In this document: one piece after another, positions 33,761 to 47,200 of the stretch
How positions within the stretch are numbered: position 1 is the first letter of the stretch
How the letters are laid out: every line of letters begins with the position of its first letter
Source of the DNA: Cercis canadensis
Lineage: Eukaryota > Streptophyta > Magnoliopsida > Fabales > Fabaceae
Direction of reading: 5' to 3'
Assembly (NCBI GenBank): GCA_003255065.1
Contig: QAOA01002417.1
Location: forward strand, 258,122-322,121
Length of the DNA: 64,000 nucleotides
Translations under genes and position numbers: made by a program
Notes under the pieces: generated by a model
The model's database searches: none
Told to the model about the DNA's origin: nothing
What the model saw: only the letters and a program-made list of their open reading frames with translations

Positions 33761-36490
33761 AAATGATAGATAGATGGTCCTACGTTAAGAATTCCAAGAT
33801 AAGACGAGGAATGGGTGGGACCCAAAACCAGAGTGCATGTGATCTAGTTACTCATCATCAGTGCTTTACTTGTCCCAGTTGGGTTCATTCATTTGCCAGA
33901 ATTCCAGGCACCCAAAAAGGATCATTCTGCTCTGAACAGAACCCAATTCGAAGGGAATGTGTTTCAGTTCGCGTTGTGCCAAACTTTCTTTTTTCTTTTT
34001 TTAATCAAAAAAATAAAAATGAGGGGTGTTACAAGTTAGAGAAACTGAGAAAGGAAGAGGAGGGAGAGGGAGAGGCAGGAAGCAAGCAAATGAAGGGAAC
34101 TACCAAATCTTTTGGGCATATTTTTGACTTCTCCCCATATCACATGCCTGTTTGGCTGTTCCCATCAAGCATTCCCCCTTCATTTATGGCTCTGATAGGG
34201 ACTTTTTCGTCTCTTTATTAACATAACACGTATATCTCTCTCTCTCTCTCTCTCTCACTCACTCTGGGGTTACCCTCACAACTCAACCACCAGCGTTGCT
34301 AGCTGCACAGTACTGTAGATGAGAAAAATTAGGGCACATAGATATAGGGTGGTGTGTTTGGAAGAGGTTGCCTAATATAGTATTTTATGTAATACAAACA
34401 AGGGGAATGCATGACCCGGGTGTTGTGTTATTTGCAGCACTGGCTTTGGCTTGGTCTTGGTGAATGGTGACCCCAGAATAGAGTTAGTTAACTTTGGGAT
34501 TTGTGGCATCTTCTGGGAGAGAGTAGAATGAATAATGGGAATATCATGGCATTTGCCTGCACCCAGAAAACGTCTACAACGGCATCCAACCCTTTTTCTT
34601 ATGCAAAAGAAAAAACAAAAAGCAGTAATTTGATGAGATGAAATGAATGAAGGCGCTTTCTTTGTTTCTTTCGTGAGGTAATTAATTAGAATGTGTGTGT
34701 TGTTTGATGAGTGTAAAAAGTGTATAAGAGCACAGTATTAGAGTATTCCATAAAGTTGCAGAGCAGGTAGTCAACCACGGGAACAGACACAAGGCTCGAG
34801 AATGACACAGGTACAACAATTATTGGGACTCGCACACACAAACACAAACACAAACACAAACACAAACACACATCATTCACTTCTCTCCTCAATCCTCATT
34901 CACAGTAATCTCCTTTTTGTCAATATAATCTCTATCCTTAATCCACGAGCAATTAACTAATACTAAACCCGTAAAGCGCGTGGCAGGCAATTACCCTTCC
35001 AACACAACCAAAGAGGTAACACTTGGAATCAAGCCCTATCAAGTCAAGTTTCAGGTATGTAATATGTTGGTGTACGTATTTTATTGATTTGAACAACAAA
35101 CGCATATGTTACGAGCCATCAGAAGATGATACCTACGAGAAACAGACACACAAGTCATAAAGGATCAGATCTTCGCCATATCTTATATCTATTGAGATTG
35201 GCAACTGGCGACACCACGCCGCCTCATTCCTCCTTTACTACAACATGCCGTGTCTATAATGCATTTCTTTCCTTACCTTGGACCTTCTCTTCATTACTAA
35301 TGTAATATCTGCAATATATATATATATATATATTGTCCTATAACGGGACTTAATTACTACAAAAATTCACTAATGCTCCAATTTCTTATCCAATATTACT
35401 ATACCCACAAATTAAATAAATTACACAAATTTACAAAAAAAAATTATATAATTCACAGCATTTCAATTTCAGTAATATCACTTGAAATTTTTTTATTAAA
35501 TTAAACTCAAATCTTACCAATTATATAATTTATATACAATTTATACATTTTGCTCATATAAATAATTCAAGAGTAATACTACTTGTGTATGTATATATAA
35601 CTTTTAAACTCATAAAACTACGCAAGTCATCCTAAAATATGATCAAGACAAGGATGATTGTAAATCAATTTTCTTTTTAAGTAACTTGGTTGTAACTTGT
35701 GTTTTTGCTGAGAACATGGTTTTAAATTTAGTTTTTGAAAAGAAAGATGAATTAATTGAGTACATCCCATAAGCAAGTAAACAACTGTTGTTATAAGTCG
35801 TCTGCAATTAATTTACTTTGCTGGAAAAGCTTTGACAGCAAGTTTTATAATTTAATATTAAATTGTATAGATTCGTCCCCTTTTTAGAGTTGAAAAACTT
35901 TTTTGCTTCCGTAGCTAGCCAGCTGTAATTATAAAATATAAGAATTTAAAGTGGGAAAAAAAAGTTGACAGCGACATATTACCCCTGGTTCTTGCTTTCA
36001 TGTCACTCAAAATGAACTATACAAGGTCAATTTCGTAATAAAAGCAGCGTTTTATCATTTTTGTAATGTGCCAAGCATAAGGCTTGCCTTGAAGATGCAC
36101 GTCAAAGGACAGGGAGCTTGGTAATATGAAAACCAAGTGATCGCTATGTGGTAACTAGTTAGCAATCTCTTGGCAGAATTGACTAGGATTCTATTAACTT
36201 TTCACTAGTACAGTGTTAGTTAGTTAATTAATTTATTACTTTTTGTTTGTTTTGACTCTGTACTCAGTGAAGAAAATAAGTGCTATAAATACATTGAAGG
36301 TAATTTGCCGGTACATACTTTTAGCAGAAGCATGCAAATTTTCTGTACTGCAGAAGCATGCAAGTTGAGCGATTTGTAAATTTTTTACAAGACTATCTAA
36401 CTTTTTGAAAAACATAGTTACTGTGCTTGATAGTAAGACTTTGAAATTTCAACTTACTTTAAACATTTTATAATATTTGAAGCCTTCTTA
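33761..36490. other. Intergenic region with simple repeats
   Basis: Slightly less AT-rich than its flanks. A (CT)n tract lies at about 34232-34256, an (ACAAAC)-type tandem run at about 34832-34872, and (TA)n at about 35312-35333. A 152-codon frame at 33763-34221 has no homology I recognise and crosses low-complexity sequence; a non-coding transcript cannot be excluded. Confidence 0.4.
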
Positions 36491-39266
36491 GTTTACTGCA
36501 AATACATTAACTGCAGGGGTAATTCTTGAATAATATAATATAATGTTCCATGCTTACTCAAGTAACGTATAAGAACTTTAAAGTGAGTACATGGGATGGG
36601 AGAATAGGGATGCATGCATAATGAGTAGAGTAGTAATGTGAGATGTGCAGCATCGTATGATATGAATAAGATTGAGAGGTTATGATATGAGATAACTAGA
36701 GCCCGTTCCATACCAATACCATTGTTTGCTCTCAATTAATTGAATTCTGTTGGACCATCCTACCTATTCCCTATTCACTTCCCTCCTACCGGCTACCACT
36801 ACCATACATACATATAAACTACATGTGAACTACGAACTTACTTATAACTTCTAGGTCGCCAACCTCCAACGTCACACTACTGTCACACCTCACTACTATA
36901 CTCCTTTCTATGGGTACGGTACCCTCTACTGAGTACTGAGTACTGATTGCTCATGCTCTTTCTTTTTCATAGTAACGGTATCATACTTACTCCTACGTAC
37001 TATCACTCCTTCTATCATCAATTTTTAAAACTTTATTTTATAATTGTTGTCTGCTTGTCCTCTCCAAACCAAAAATTGTGGTTTAAGATTTGTACTTCAT
37101 AGTAGGACTGTAGGAGGGTGGAGCTTATCAGCTGGAACACTTTGTCTCTTTTGTTAACTGCACAATACTAGTCAGAGAAAGACTATTGAAGGTCGCAATG
37201 GGAAGGAGAAGGACGGTTTCGTAATTGCAGTTAGCTTATTTAGGAAGGCTAATCTTTTTGGACATTTCTAAATATATATTTTTTATTTATACACATAATT
37301 ATTTCTAAATTTAATTATACATATATATTTTATTTACTTATTTTTGTTTGACTCATATTCTGTACATATGTTTACCAAAAATTAAGATATTTTATAGCTA
37401 AGTGTACGTGACACAAGTATAATTTCTCTTATGAATTCACAAAAAGGCCATCTACCGGATTTGGTGACGTGTCGTGATGTGACTGGAGCGCAGTTGCCAT
37501 CACAAAGGCCAAACTACATTACTATCCGTCCGTACAGATAGTTGACTTAGAATTTTTTTCATGCATGATGAGTTGTCACTGGCAGTCCCTCACGCGTCAC
37601 GCTCATCCACAAATGCCTTATGAAGCTTCCACAATCCACTCTGAGTGCAAAAAATGAGAATGTTGTTTCCTTTCCTACGTACAACTAATTTATTAGAACT
37701 CTATCATAATATTTATATTTAAAAAGTAATTTTACTTGCTTAACTAATATTTAAAACACGTATATAATTATATAAGTGATTTCACTCTTTTTTTAAAAAA
37801 AAAATAAAACAACCTAAATTTAGATGAAATAAAAATATTTACTTGTAAAACTAATTGCATTAGATTATAAATTCAATTAACAAGCGTTTTGTTCAACTTG
37901 TAACAAGTTGAATATTGAACGTATATTTTTTGCTATGGTAAAAAATTCTAAGTCTAATAAAAATAAATTATTAAAAGAAAAAAAATATAATTACTTAAAT
38001 TTTTGAATAAAATTAATTTTATACTCAATTAAATAAAATAAAAATACTCCTGATATTAAAAAAAAATTAAAAATTCAAGAATATGCACATAGGTTACATT
38101 CTTATATAAATTAGTTTGTCCTTTAAAAGTTTTATCGCAAAGACAGGCTAGTATGTAGAGAGAAAGGAGATAAAAGAAAGACAGGTTTGTGAATCATGTA
38201 CTTGGCGCAGTGATTTCTTTGGGGTACAAGTAATTATTTATGAAAAATGAAACTGATTGGCACCCATGGTTGAAGAATCATTTTTCCTTTTGTACTGGGG
38301 GTCTGCACTTATGGGAAAGGTAAATTCCAATCTTCAGNATCATGTTTCCTTTTGTACTGGGGGTCTGCACTTATGGGAAAGGTAAATTCCAATCTTCAGG
38401 TTTAAGGGAAGTTGAGAGATTAATTATTTATCTATTTAATAGTGACGTTGATATCAATGACGCAACACATATTCCCTTTTAATAATAACCCTTGCATGCA
38501 CGGTTTAAATTTCTAAAATAATATACTAGTTTTAACTCATGTGCTTGGTTCAATAGTGATAAATTTAAATTCTTTGTTTAATAGTTTGAGAGGTATCTTA
38601 TGTGAGCTTTAATTTTCATTCATCATAAATTTGTCTCTTAAAAAAACGTGTAATTCGTAAATTGTTGATTTATTATCTAGACAATAACTGGTTTATGAAA
38701 ATAAAGATATATAGGAGACGTTTTAATCAAGCGAATCTTCTTTTTTGGAGAGAAAATCCAGGAATCCTCTTCACACTATGGAATTACAATTTTTTTTTTT
38801 TAAATGTTAGGAATCATGCATGAGCAATATATCAACGGGAAAAAATTCACCACTGATTCATAGTTTATTTAATTATCATATATTTATCTAGAAGGCCAAA
38901 GAATTTATCGTGACCAGCATTCAATATATGGCGTCTATTAATTGTAACATTGATTTTGTTGTTATTGTGTTATTAAGACTTAGTATACGTTTTCATATAT
39001 GAAAAAAAAAAAAACTTAGTATATGTTGTTTTAAACAGTGAAGTACAAATAATAAATTATATACATCTTTCAATAAAATTTTATTTATTTATTTAATTTT
39101 AATAGCAAGGATATCATCAGATCAATATTTACGCATTAAAACAAAATTTTTCCTTAAATAATATTAAAAGCGCACCCCACAAATTAAAATAAAAAGAAAT
39201 CACCTTTGAAACGATATATCCATTGAGTGTTCTTTTGCATATCTCCATACAAAGATAAAATCATGA
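36491..39266. other. AT-rich intergenic DNA, no gene seen
   Basis: No coding signal. It contains the 61-bp duplication around the N at 38338, described separately. Confidence 0.45.
38277..38399 (+). repeat. 61-bp direct duplication around an N
   Basis: Bases 38277-38337 and 38339-38399 are the same 61-bp sequence with one mismatch (T versus G at the fifth base). The copies are separated only by the N at 38338. This is the pattern of two contig ends that overlap but were joined rather than merged. Confidence 0.85.
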
Positions 39267-39502
39267 GGGCAAATTTACTAAAATAATGCAAGTGAAATAA
39301 ATAAATATTATTGTTAAAACAATTTACTAAAATAGGTCACTTTTAAATATTTTATTTAGGACATTTAGAAAAATAAAATACTAAAATATTTCAGCCTTTT
39401 ATGTAAAGAAACACTGAAACTATTTTAATAAATTATTTTAACACTAATAATTTTCTGTATTTATTTATTTATTATTTTTACATTATTTTAATAAATTTGC
39501 CC
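39267..39502. mobile_element. AT-rich MITE
   Basis: The left arm starts GGGCAAATTTACTAAAATAA and the right arm ends with its inverse (TTATTTTAATAAATTTGCCC). Pairing continues imperfectly for about 70 bp on each side of a short centre, giving a 236-bp foldback. No clear target duplication was found, so the superfamily is open. Confidence 0.6.
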
Positions 39503-40595
39503 GGATTATATTGTTAGCCAGAAATTATTAAACCAAGAAATACATAGAAGCACCGAAATTTTGATTCATAGAAGTTAAAAAATGTTACTTCAAATTTGAT
39601 AAATAGAGAGAAATTTTCTTAACATTACAAAACTTTAAAAATAAAATAAAATGATTAAAGGAAACAAATGGGTCACTCTATTTATTTTTCTGTACCATAT
39701 GAATAAATGGAGAGTGTTCGGATCATCAACCAAATAGTGGACGATTATAGCATTTGATTTTGGTGCAGTTAACTGGTTCTTCCCAAAAAAAAGGCAGATC
39801 TATTTCATGCTCCTAGTATAGCTTTCTAGAGTGAGTATAATAAGCATCTTTGTAAAAGAAGAACAATTAAATTAATAGGATTTTATGATAATTATATGAG
39901 TATGTTATATTATATTAATATAATAATTATATATAATTTTTATATTTTATTAAATATAAAAATAATTTATTTTATTTTTTAAATATATTTAAAAATAATT
40001 AATTTATATATTAATTATTTTTATATAATATAATATACATAAATATTAAAAAAAATTTAAAATTTTTTTATAAATAAAAGAAATTATGTCAAAAAACATT
40101 TAAAAAAGAAAAAAAAAAAGAAGGGTTTCCTTCTCATCTAGTCTTGGTCTTAAAATAAAAACTGACCGCACGTGAAGAACACGACTGCGATTCTAATTAG
40201 CGTGATGAAAATGATTAGTGATTATTAAATTATGAATATGATGATGATGTGGAAGGGTAGGGAGGAGAATATGTAAATGTAAATGGAACTACTTTTGGCT
40301 TTTGGTGTTTGAGGGTGTTGGTGCACTGTATTGCGCTGCAGCCGCATGCTTGGGGTGGCATTTCTATGTTCCCGTACGGCTCAAAATTCCTGTGATAGGC
40401 CTCATGCGCCGGTGTTGCAGGCCGGCGGCCTCTCTTTTCTGTAACCAGATTAATCATCACTGTCCCATAATCATATTATATATCAATAGTAAAATATTCT
40501 TTATCATATTATTATGGTGAGGCTAAGCTAATATCTTTTTTGGGTCATAGTCCTACATACTGTAAATAGATGGCTTACCATAAAATTATAGTGTA
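39503..40595. other. AT-rich spacer with palindromes
   Basis: No gene. A near-perfect AT palindrome lies at about 39991-40022 (AAAAATAATTAA paired with TTAATTATTTTT). A somewhat GC-richer island at 40300-40450 has no supported product. Confidence 0.35.
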
Positions 40596-40816
40596 ATTTT
40601 AGTATTATTATAAATATTTTAAAAAATTAAATTATTTAATATATATTAAAATATAAAATTAACACGATACAAAAAATATGTAAAAATAAACTTAAAAAAA
40701 TTATTTTTTAATATTTTTTTTTATATCATCGGATTATTTTATTTTATAAAAATAATATATACAAACATATATCGAATCACTCATTTTTTTAATATATTTA
40801 TAATAATACTAAAAAT
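40596..40816. mobile_element. Small AT-rich MITE
   Basis: Inverted repeats of about 30 bp, ATTTTAGTATTATTATAAAT on the left and its inverse on the right, bound a 221-bp non-coding AT-rich unit. Target duplication is not clear. Confidence 0.5.
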
Positions 40817-41784
40817 ACCAAATGAGTCCTATCAAAATTTACTCAACTTAAAAAATGTAATGCTATAATTCATAAAAGGAGGTGGTAGCTTAACGCTTTC
40901 ATTATCCATCAATCCATGGTTGAAAAGACTTAATTGCCCATTCCTTATTATGTAGTGAAATCCCAATTTCATTTTTTTCCCCCTCCGCAAAAGGGATTTG
41001 CACATTATTTAAGGAGAGAAACAAATCACCAGAAATGGTTCCAGACCAGACTCACTATTCACTAATAATAATATTGTTATATTAAAATTACTGTGAAATG
41101 AAATGAAATACTGTTAAGTTTGAAAAGAAAAGGATTGAACTTGGTTGATATTAAAAACAAAACAAACAAAATTGTGTCCCAAAAAAAAAAAAAATTAGAA
41201 AAGGGGAAAAAGTACCATGTGGTGGCGCTGTGTTCCCCTCTATCGCCACATAATGTTTCAAAACCATATGATTATTTTTATAGAAATTCGATGAAGTCGC
41301 CTCTTTTTCACCAGCCCAAATCAAATCTGTGTACCTTGATAAACAAATGAGAGAGTATTAGAGAAAACATAATCTCTGATTAGATTACAACCTTCCATAC
41401 ACGAGGGATTCGAGTCAAATTACCATTTCTATATGATGCTTTCTATCCACTGGCTACAACTATAATACATAATCAGATTTCGCTTTACAGCTACACTTCA
41501 CTGTAATATTAGGAATGGACCTTATAAATCTTTGGATTTGGGGAGGTAAACTTAAAACATAAATAGAGTGAGGACTAAGGAGGGTTTTCTTCTTCTTCTT
41601 TTTTTTAAATTAATTTATTTTGTGGTAAATTTATTCATATAATTGGTGATAAGACTAAGAAGGGACAAAGAATTAATGCAAATGAAGAAAAATTATAATT
41701 AATGAACAGAAAAGAGCAATGTGTCACGAAAAGCAGCGGGTTTTCCGGTAGAAAGGACGAGGGCCGCAGAAAGCTGTTTTTCGA

Positions 41785-41790
41785 CACGTG
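41785..41790. promoter_or_regulatory. G-box / ABRE-like site (ACACGTGG)
   Basis: The CACGTG core sits inside GACACGTGGGA, about 0.8 kb before the SHI/SRS start codon. It matches the ABRE/G-box consensus for bZIP and bHLH binding. Function is inferred. Confidence 0.45.
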
Positions 41791-41999
41791 GGATGGGTAT
41801 TGACCGTTAGATGAGTATGAGAATTTTTATCGGCTGTTGAGATGAGATCATTGTCATCCGTTCCATTGCCACGAGAGAGAGACAATTTGAGTGAAGAGAG
41901 AGAAAGAAACGAGTCTGAGCGGTTTTGTGCTACAGGCTAGAGACACAAAGGGGAACACTGCTCAGAACCAAAAAAGCTCATCTAACTGCTAAAAAATCA

Positions 42000-42017
42000 G
42001 AGAGAGAGAGAGAGACA
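42000..42017 (+). repeat. (GA)n microsatellite in probable 5' UTR
   Basis: An uninterrupted GA dinucleotide run about 580 bp before the start codon, within a broader purine-rich leader. It is a candidate GAGA-binding site. Confidence 0.6.
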
Positions 42018-42596
42018 AAGGGCAGAGAAAAGAAAAATGGGTTGGGAGACTTAAATTGGAGTAGCAGCAGAGTTGCAGAGGAGAAAGAGAAGGCATGGCG
42101 GCGTTGCAGGGAGAGCTGTAAAATTCTGGTGGGTGTTTATTAATGCACATAAACGCTGCCAAAGGGAGCTGAAAGAGGGAATTGAAGGCGCGATTAACGC
42201 TACCCAACAGTGTTCGACGTCTGTCCTTAACCAACAAAGCTTCAATTACCACTCTCTTCCCCCTCAACTACAACAGCTACGGAACACGCTGTTTGAGAAG
42301 AAAAAAAAAAAAAAAAAAGNAAAAAAAAAAAAAAAAAAAAGAGAGTAAACAGACACATACGCACACATACAAAAACCGAAGAATACAAGAATTTTTTTTT
42401 TTCCCTACAAGCTTCACTCCCAACCTCACATTCAAGGCTCAAAACCCAGAGAATTAATTGAACCAATAGTGTTAGAAGGCATATATTGGATTTGGGTTTT
42501 CTGCTTCCCGATACTATAACAAGAGCGATCGAGCTTTTGTGATATGGATTTTCAGTCACAATTGAGGTCTGGGTCAGGTTTAGAGGTGGCAAAAGA

Positions 42597-44282
42597 ATGG
42601 CGGGTTTATTCTCATTAGGCGGTGGAGGAGGAAGAGGGAGCAGCAACCAAGAGGAAGAGCAGCAGCACCACCATCATCATCACCAAGGACATAACCCAGC
42701 CACGGAAATTGCTCCTCCAGATAGCTTATTTTGGTACAAGAATAATGAAGATGTTTCCTCTTACAGAGGGTTCGAGCTATGGCAGCAGCATGAGCAGCTC
42801 CTCCCCCAAGCTCAAGCCCGACAACTCCATCATCATCCACATCCTCAGCAAGATCTTTACTCGTCAGCGGCTGCGTTAGGGGTGGGACCCAGCAGGAGCT
42901 CAATCAACGTCTCTGATGATCAGTCATCGTCGAGATCGGGGTTCATGGTGCGAAGCAGCGGAGGAATAAGCTGCCAAGACTGTGGGAACCAAGCAAAGAA
43001 GGATTGCCCTCACATGCGGTGCAGGACTTGTTGCAAAAGCCGAGGCTTTGATTGTCAAACCCATGTCAAAAGTACTTGGGTTCCGGCTCCTAAGCGTCGT
43101 GAGCGACAACAGCAACTAGCTGCTTTGCAGCAGCAGCAAGAGCAGCAACTACAACTTCGCGGAGATAATCCCAAAAGGCAGAGAGATAATAACCCAACCG
43201 CTTCGGCTCTGGCCTGCACTCGTTTACCCACCAACCCCTCATCCTCAGGTACATACATACTTACTTACATATGCTCTTGTTTTGTCTCGTTCTACATGCC
43301 TGTCTTCACTCCTGCAGAGAAGAGGCACTCTCACTCTCTGTGATTGACTCTTCATCTACTCTTAGGAGAGAAAACCCAAAAGAATATTGGAGACGAAAGC
43401 ATCCAAAGAAATTCTCTGAAAAGATATATCAGAGAGAGAGTGTGTGTATCTGTATGTGTGTGTTTGTGTGCGTGAGAGAACGTTTTGGAAGTATGTCCCC
43501 AAAACGAGAACCATATTCGATTGCGTGTGATGGAAATCGTCCACCATACTCATAATTCATCCTCCATCAGCTTTTCTTCTTCTTTTTCCAAAAACACTGT
43601 TATTTAGTAGTCCTGACGAATAGATTGACAGTGGAAGAAACTGTTTTTCCTCTTTGTGTGTGTCTGAATGCGTGTTCGTGTGACTCTCATCTCCTTTTTC
43701 TTCGCTCATTCTCTCTCTCCATCACACATTCTCTCACGCACATTTTCACTCCATTCCTCATTTGTTGATATCTGTGTACATTATATGTAATGTAATAATT
43801 TTCATTTTGTTATCTTTCTATTTCACACTCACAGATGCCTACCTCTTGCTATCTTAACTTTAATCTAATCTAATGCCTTTTCATGTTTCTCTATTTAAAA
43901 AGCGTTAGAGCATGGCAATTTTCCAGCCGTCGTGAGCTCTCCTGCGGAGTTTCGTTGCGTGCGTGTTAGCTCCATGGACGACGCTGACGACCAGTACGCA
44001 TATCAGACAGCCGTAAACATTGGAGGACATGTGTTCCGAGGAATTCTCTACGACCATGGCCCCGACAACAATTACATGGCATCCGAGGGTTCTTCCGGTG
44101 CTATTGGCGGAGTTCAACCTTTGAACCTCATTGCTGCCGCCCCAACCTTCCCCTCTGGCGGTGGCGATGCTATGGTTTCCTCTACGGGGGCACTTGTCGA
44201 TCCTTCCTCTTTGTATCCAGCTCCGCTTAATACCTTCATGGCTGGTAGTGGTACGCAATTCTTCCCACACCCAAGATCTTGA
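42597..44282 (+). CDS. SRS5: SHI/STY family zinc-finger transcription factor, SRS5-like
   Basis: Two exons, 42597-43248 and 43903-44282, give 343 aa. The N-terminus [13 protein letters not shown] is the family start. The RING-like zinc finger begins [20 protein letters not shown] and continues through [19 protein letters not shown] (about residues 128-165), with a basic PKRRER tail. Exon 2 carries the IGGH motif [20 protein letters not shown] and ends with the family C-terminus [15 protein letters not shown]. The intron falls just before the LExGNFP segment, the conserved position for this family. The family activates auxin biosynthesis genes such as YUCCA and shapes gynoecium, stamens and leaves, in the nucleus. 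Gln- and His-rich runs occur at residues 22-31, 62-86 and 170-186. The SRS5 label rests on SALACTR and the exact finger sequence and is less sure than the family. Confidence 0.93.
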
Positions 44283-47200
44283 GAAAACAAAACAAATGAT
44301 AATAGAGTTTCTCACATTCTTCTCTCTCACCATCACCAACTTTGTCTTTCAAACATTTCATATTATTGGAGTAGTAAATTTGACACCCATTGAAGTAGGA
44401 GAAAAAGAAAATTAAGGAAAGACAACGCTTGTTTTTTGTGCAAATTTCAATGCTTAGATTAAATATAGCTTGAGAGGATTCGTCTTCTTCTTTAAAACCA
44501 AATTAAGCTATTTGTTTCTTACCATCTGTACGATATAATGGACATGTAGTTCTTTCTAATGTAGTGTAGTGCGTCTTTTTTTCTTATTTATTTAGTTTTG
44601 TCTTTTTCGACTGTTTTGTCCCTCCTTCATGTTGAAATTTTATCACACTTTCTGCTGGCTTTTGAACTTCGAAGCTGCTTTTTCCCTGTTTACCGGTATG
44701 CTTGCTGGTTTGAAATTGAACTGGAAACAAGGGTTTTGGTCTTTTATTTGCTTTGGACGAACCAGAAAGAGAAGTTAGTTCGTATTTCATATTTCGGTAT
44801 GGACGGGACCATGCATGAGCATTCAAGTTTTAAAGGTGAAAGATCTCTCTCCCTCTTCTTTCCAATGCGATACTCTAATTCTATTATATTATTCATTCTA
44901 ACTTTGCATAGATGTGACGTTGATTATAAAACGGGAAATATTGCTTTTCAATATGCTCATATTTAATGCACATGCAGGTGAGTATACGTATATAGGGAAC
45001 AATGCATTATATTTAAGGAGTGCAGCATATGGCATAATACAAATTTGTTGCTTGATAAAAGAAAACTAAAAAAGAAGTAAACCGAAAGAAAGGCTAAGCA
45101 GATATGTCAGAATTTTCAGTAACCATATGATGCAGGATGCTGTTTCATCCTTATCAATGGTCACCTAAGTAGTACTCTCAATTCCCTATATATAAAATCA
45201 TATTTTATGATGATATCATTGCTGTCATATGATAGGGCTTGGCTTCACACGATATATACATTTTATAGACAAATAAAGTTTACAGATAACTTATATAAAA
45301 TCTTTTGCAATATTTTGAACCAATATTCTTTATTTATTTTAATATCTTATATATTTTAAGAGTATCTTGCAGATTTTGGGGGTTTGACACTTGGAAGAGA
45401 TAAGAGGAAATAAAATTATGAGGTGAAAGACAAATGAAAATATTTATGGTTTTGTGGTTTTATTGCCATTAGCTTGTATTTTTATAAAAAAAAAATATTT
45501 ATTTCTCATTGGAAAATGTTACATTACATGTAGAGTTGTTTCTTTCAGTTTAAGATGTTCTATCAAATACCAGTAAGTCTGAAGTGATAGTGTTTGTCAT
45601 AGAAAATAACTTTTATGTATCTATCAGATCTTTATAATAAATATTAATAGAAGAGCTTTTAAATAAAATTACCAAAATCTGCACAAAAATTCATATCTAA
45701 ATCATATTTTTTAATGTTTTAGTACATCATGACTATGAAAGCTACATGTTAAAAGTCACAAGTCAAAACCGATGCATGAAGATAGTTGGTAGTCTAGCTT
45801 ACGTAAATTTTATCTATTTTAATTTACTGACCCAGGTGAGATGAAAAGAATTTGTTAGAAACTTGTGTGTGAACTCATCTGAGTTATGTCACGGATTTGA
45901 AACTTCCTTGTGGCTTGTTTCTAGGTTGCTTGTTATACATGAAGTTCAACATTTTCATATGCATTTCATTCACAGTACTGCTTGTGTGTGAACTGTGAAG
46001 TCATCTATAGATGTTTTCCGAACACTAGGTGAATGCACATTTCATTCATAGTATATATACTACAAAAGAAATAAGTCGCGAAACCAATTGGTGATTAAGA
46101 GACTCATGTTCATTGGTTGGTTGATACAACATACTAATCGTAATTATCTATCTCCTCTAAAGAGGTATTGAATTTGAATTCTTATATATGTCCTCTCTGG
46201 TTGGTCAAGTGTCACCAGCATGATAAAGATATGAGCTTGAAAGGAATATATCCTATATCTGTGTGTAGTGAATCAACAAAAGAATCTATTGGCACAGATT
46301 ATCATGCATGGACTTTGTTTTTATAGTAAAAGGTTCTATATATTGCTTTCAGATCTTTATTTAGAGAATAACGTTTGAGAATTTGTTAGGTTACGGATAG
46401 AATTAGGCAATGGAATGTTTTCTGCTGTGTTTTATTAGTCTTTGAACCTCTTATCCAAAGCTTTACCTATAATCGTATTAGATGTAAGAATATGGCAATT
46501 TTCCGTTTAATTTCCTAGTACTTTTGAATGATAGCAAAAAATTAGTGGCGCAATACGTCTTCTTGTGTTTAATTTATTCTCTCCTCATGGCCTTTACATA
46601 TTTCTCCATGATGAGCTTATGGGTTTGAAGCAGATGGTATATGAAAATGGAAAATAGAAAATAACCATTTATTAGGAATAAAGTACATCAAATTCGACAA
46701 TAATCGGAAATACCTCAAATTGCAAGTTCTTCTTTCACTCGAGTCTTGATTCGCGCTGTAGCACATTAATCAATTCCTCAAGTCTCGGTGTAAAGGAAAC
46801 TTGGTTGTTTGTATGTTCCTGGGTCAATGGAGAATGTGTATTCAGTAATCAATTTGTGCTCTAAATAAACAGCTGGTGATGAAGTCGTAATCACAAGTAC
46901 TAATAACCTTGGTGTTTGCCTTTATCTCTTTGATTAATTGGTGTTATTAATTTCTTGAATTCCCAATAATATGCCAGCAGTTTCACTCTTTTGTTTCTTT
47001 TAGAGTATAAAAGCATGCTTTCTTGGTTTCTTATAAGAGATGCTGCATCTGTCATATACAGTTTAATTTTTTTCCAGAAAAAATATAAATTAAATAATAT
47101 TTTTTAATTAAAAAATTTCCATATTCGTGAAGCCTAGCTTTTCCTGGGTTGCAAAATGGCATATTATCTAAATGGTGTAGTTCTATCTTTCCCTAGGAAA

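Larger units (their letters stand above)
40817..42596. promoter_or_regulatory. SHI/SRS gene promoter and 5' UTR
   Basis: Upstream region of the zinc-finger gene. It has a G-box at 41785-41790, GA-rich DNA from about 41870, a (GA)n run at about 42000-42017, an A tract with an N (42301-42341), and several short upstream frames beginning at ATGs near 41925, 42073 and 42182. GA repeats in plant promoters are bound by BASIC PENTACYSTEINE proteins. The transcription start is not determined. Confidence 0.5.

Noticed and set aside
33763..34221. 152-codon open frame on the plus strand
   Set aside because: No recognisable domain, low-complexity Lys/Glu segment, and no promoter or splice partners; probably chance.
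34545..34575. CATTTGCCTGCACCC, reminiscent of miR530
   Set aside because: Two bases are missing relative to the mature sequence as I remember it, and no star strand was found.
34832..34872. Tandem ACAAAC units as a possible CRISPR-like or structured array
   Set aside because: It is a simple hexamer microsatellite with no spacers.
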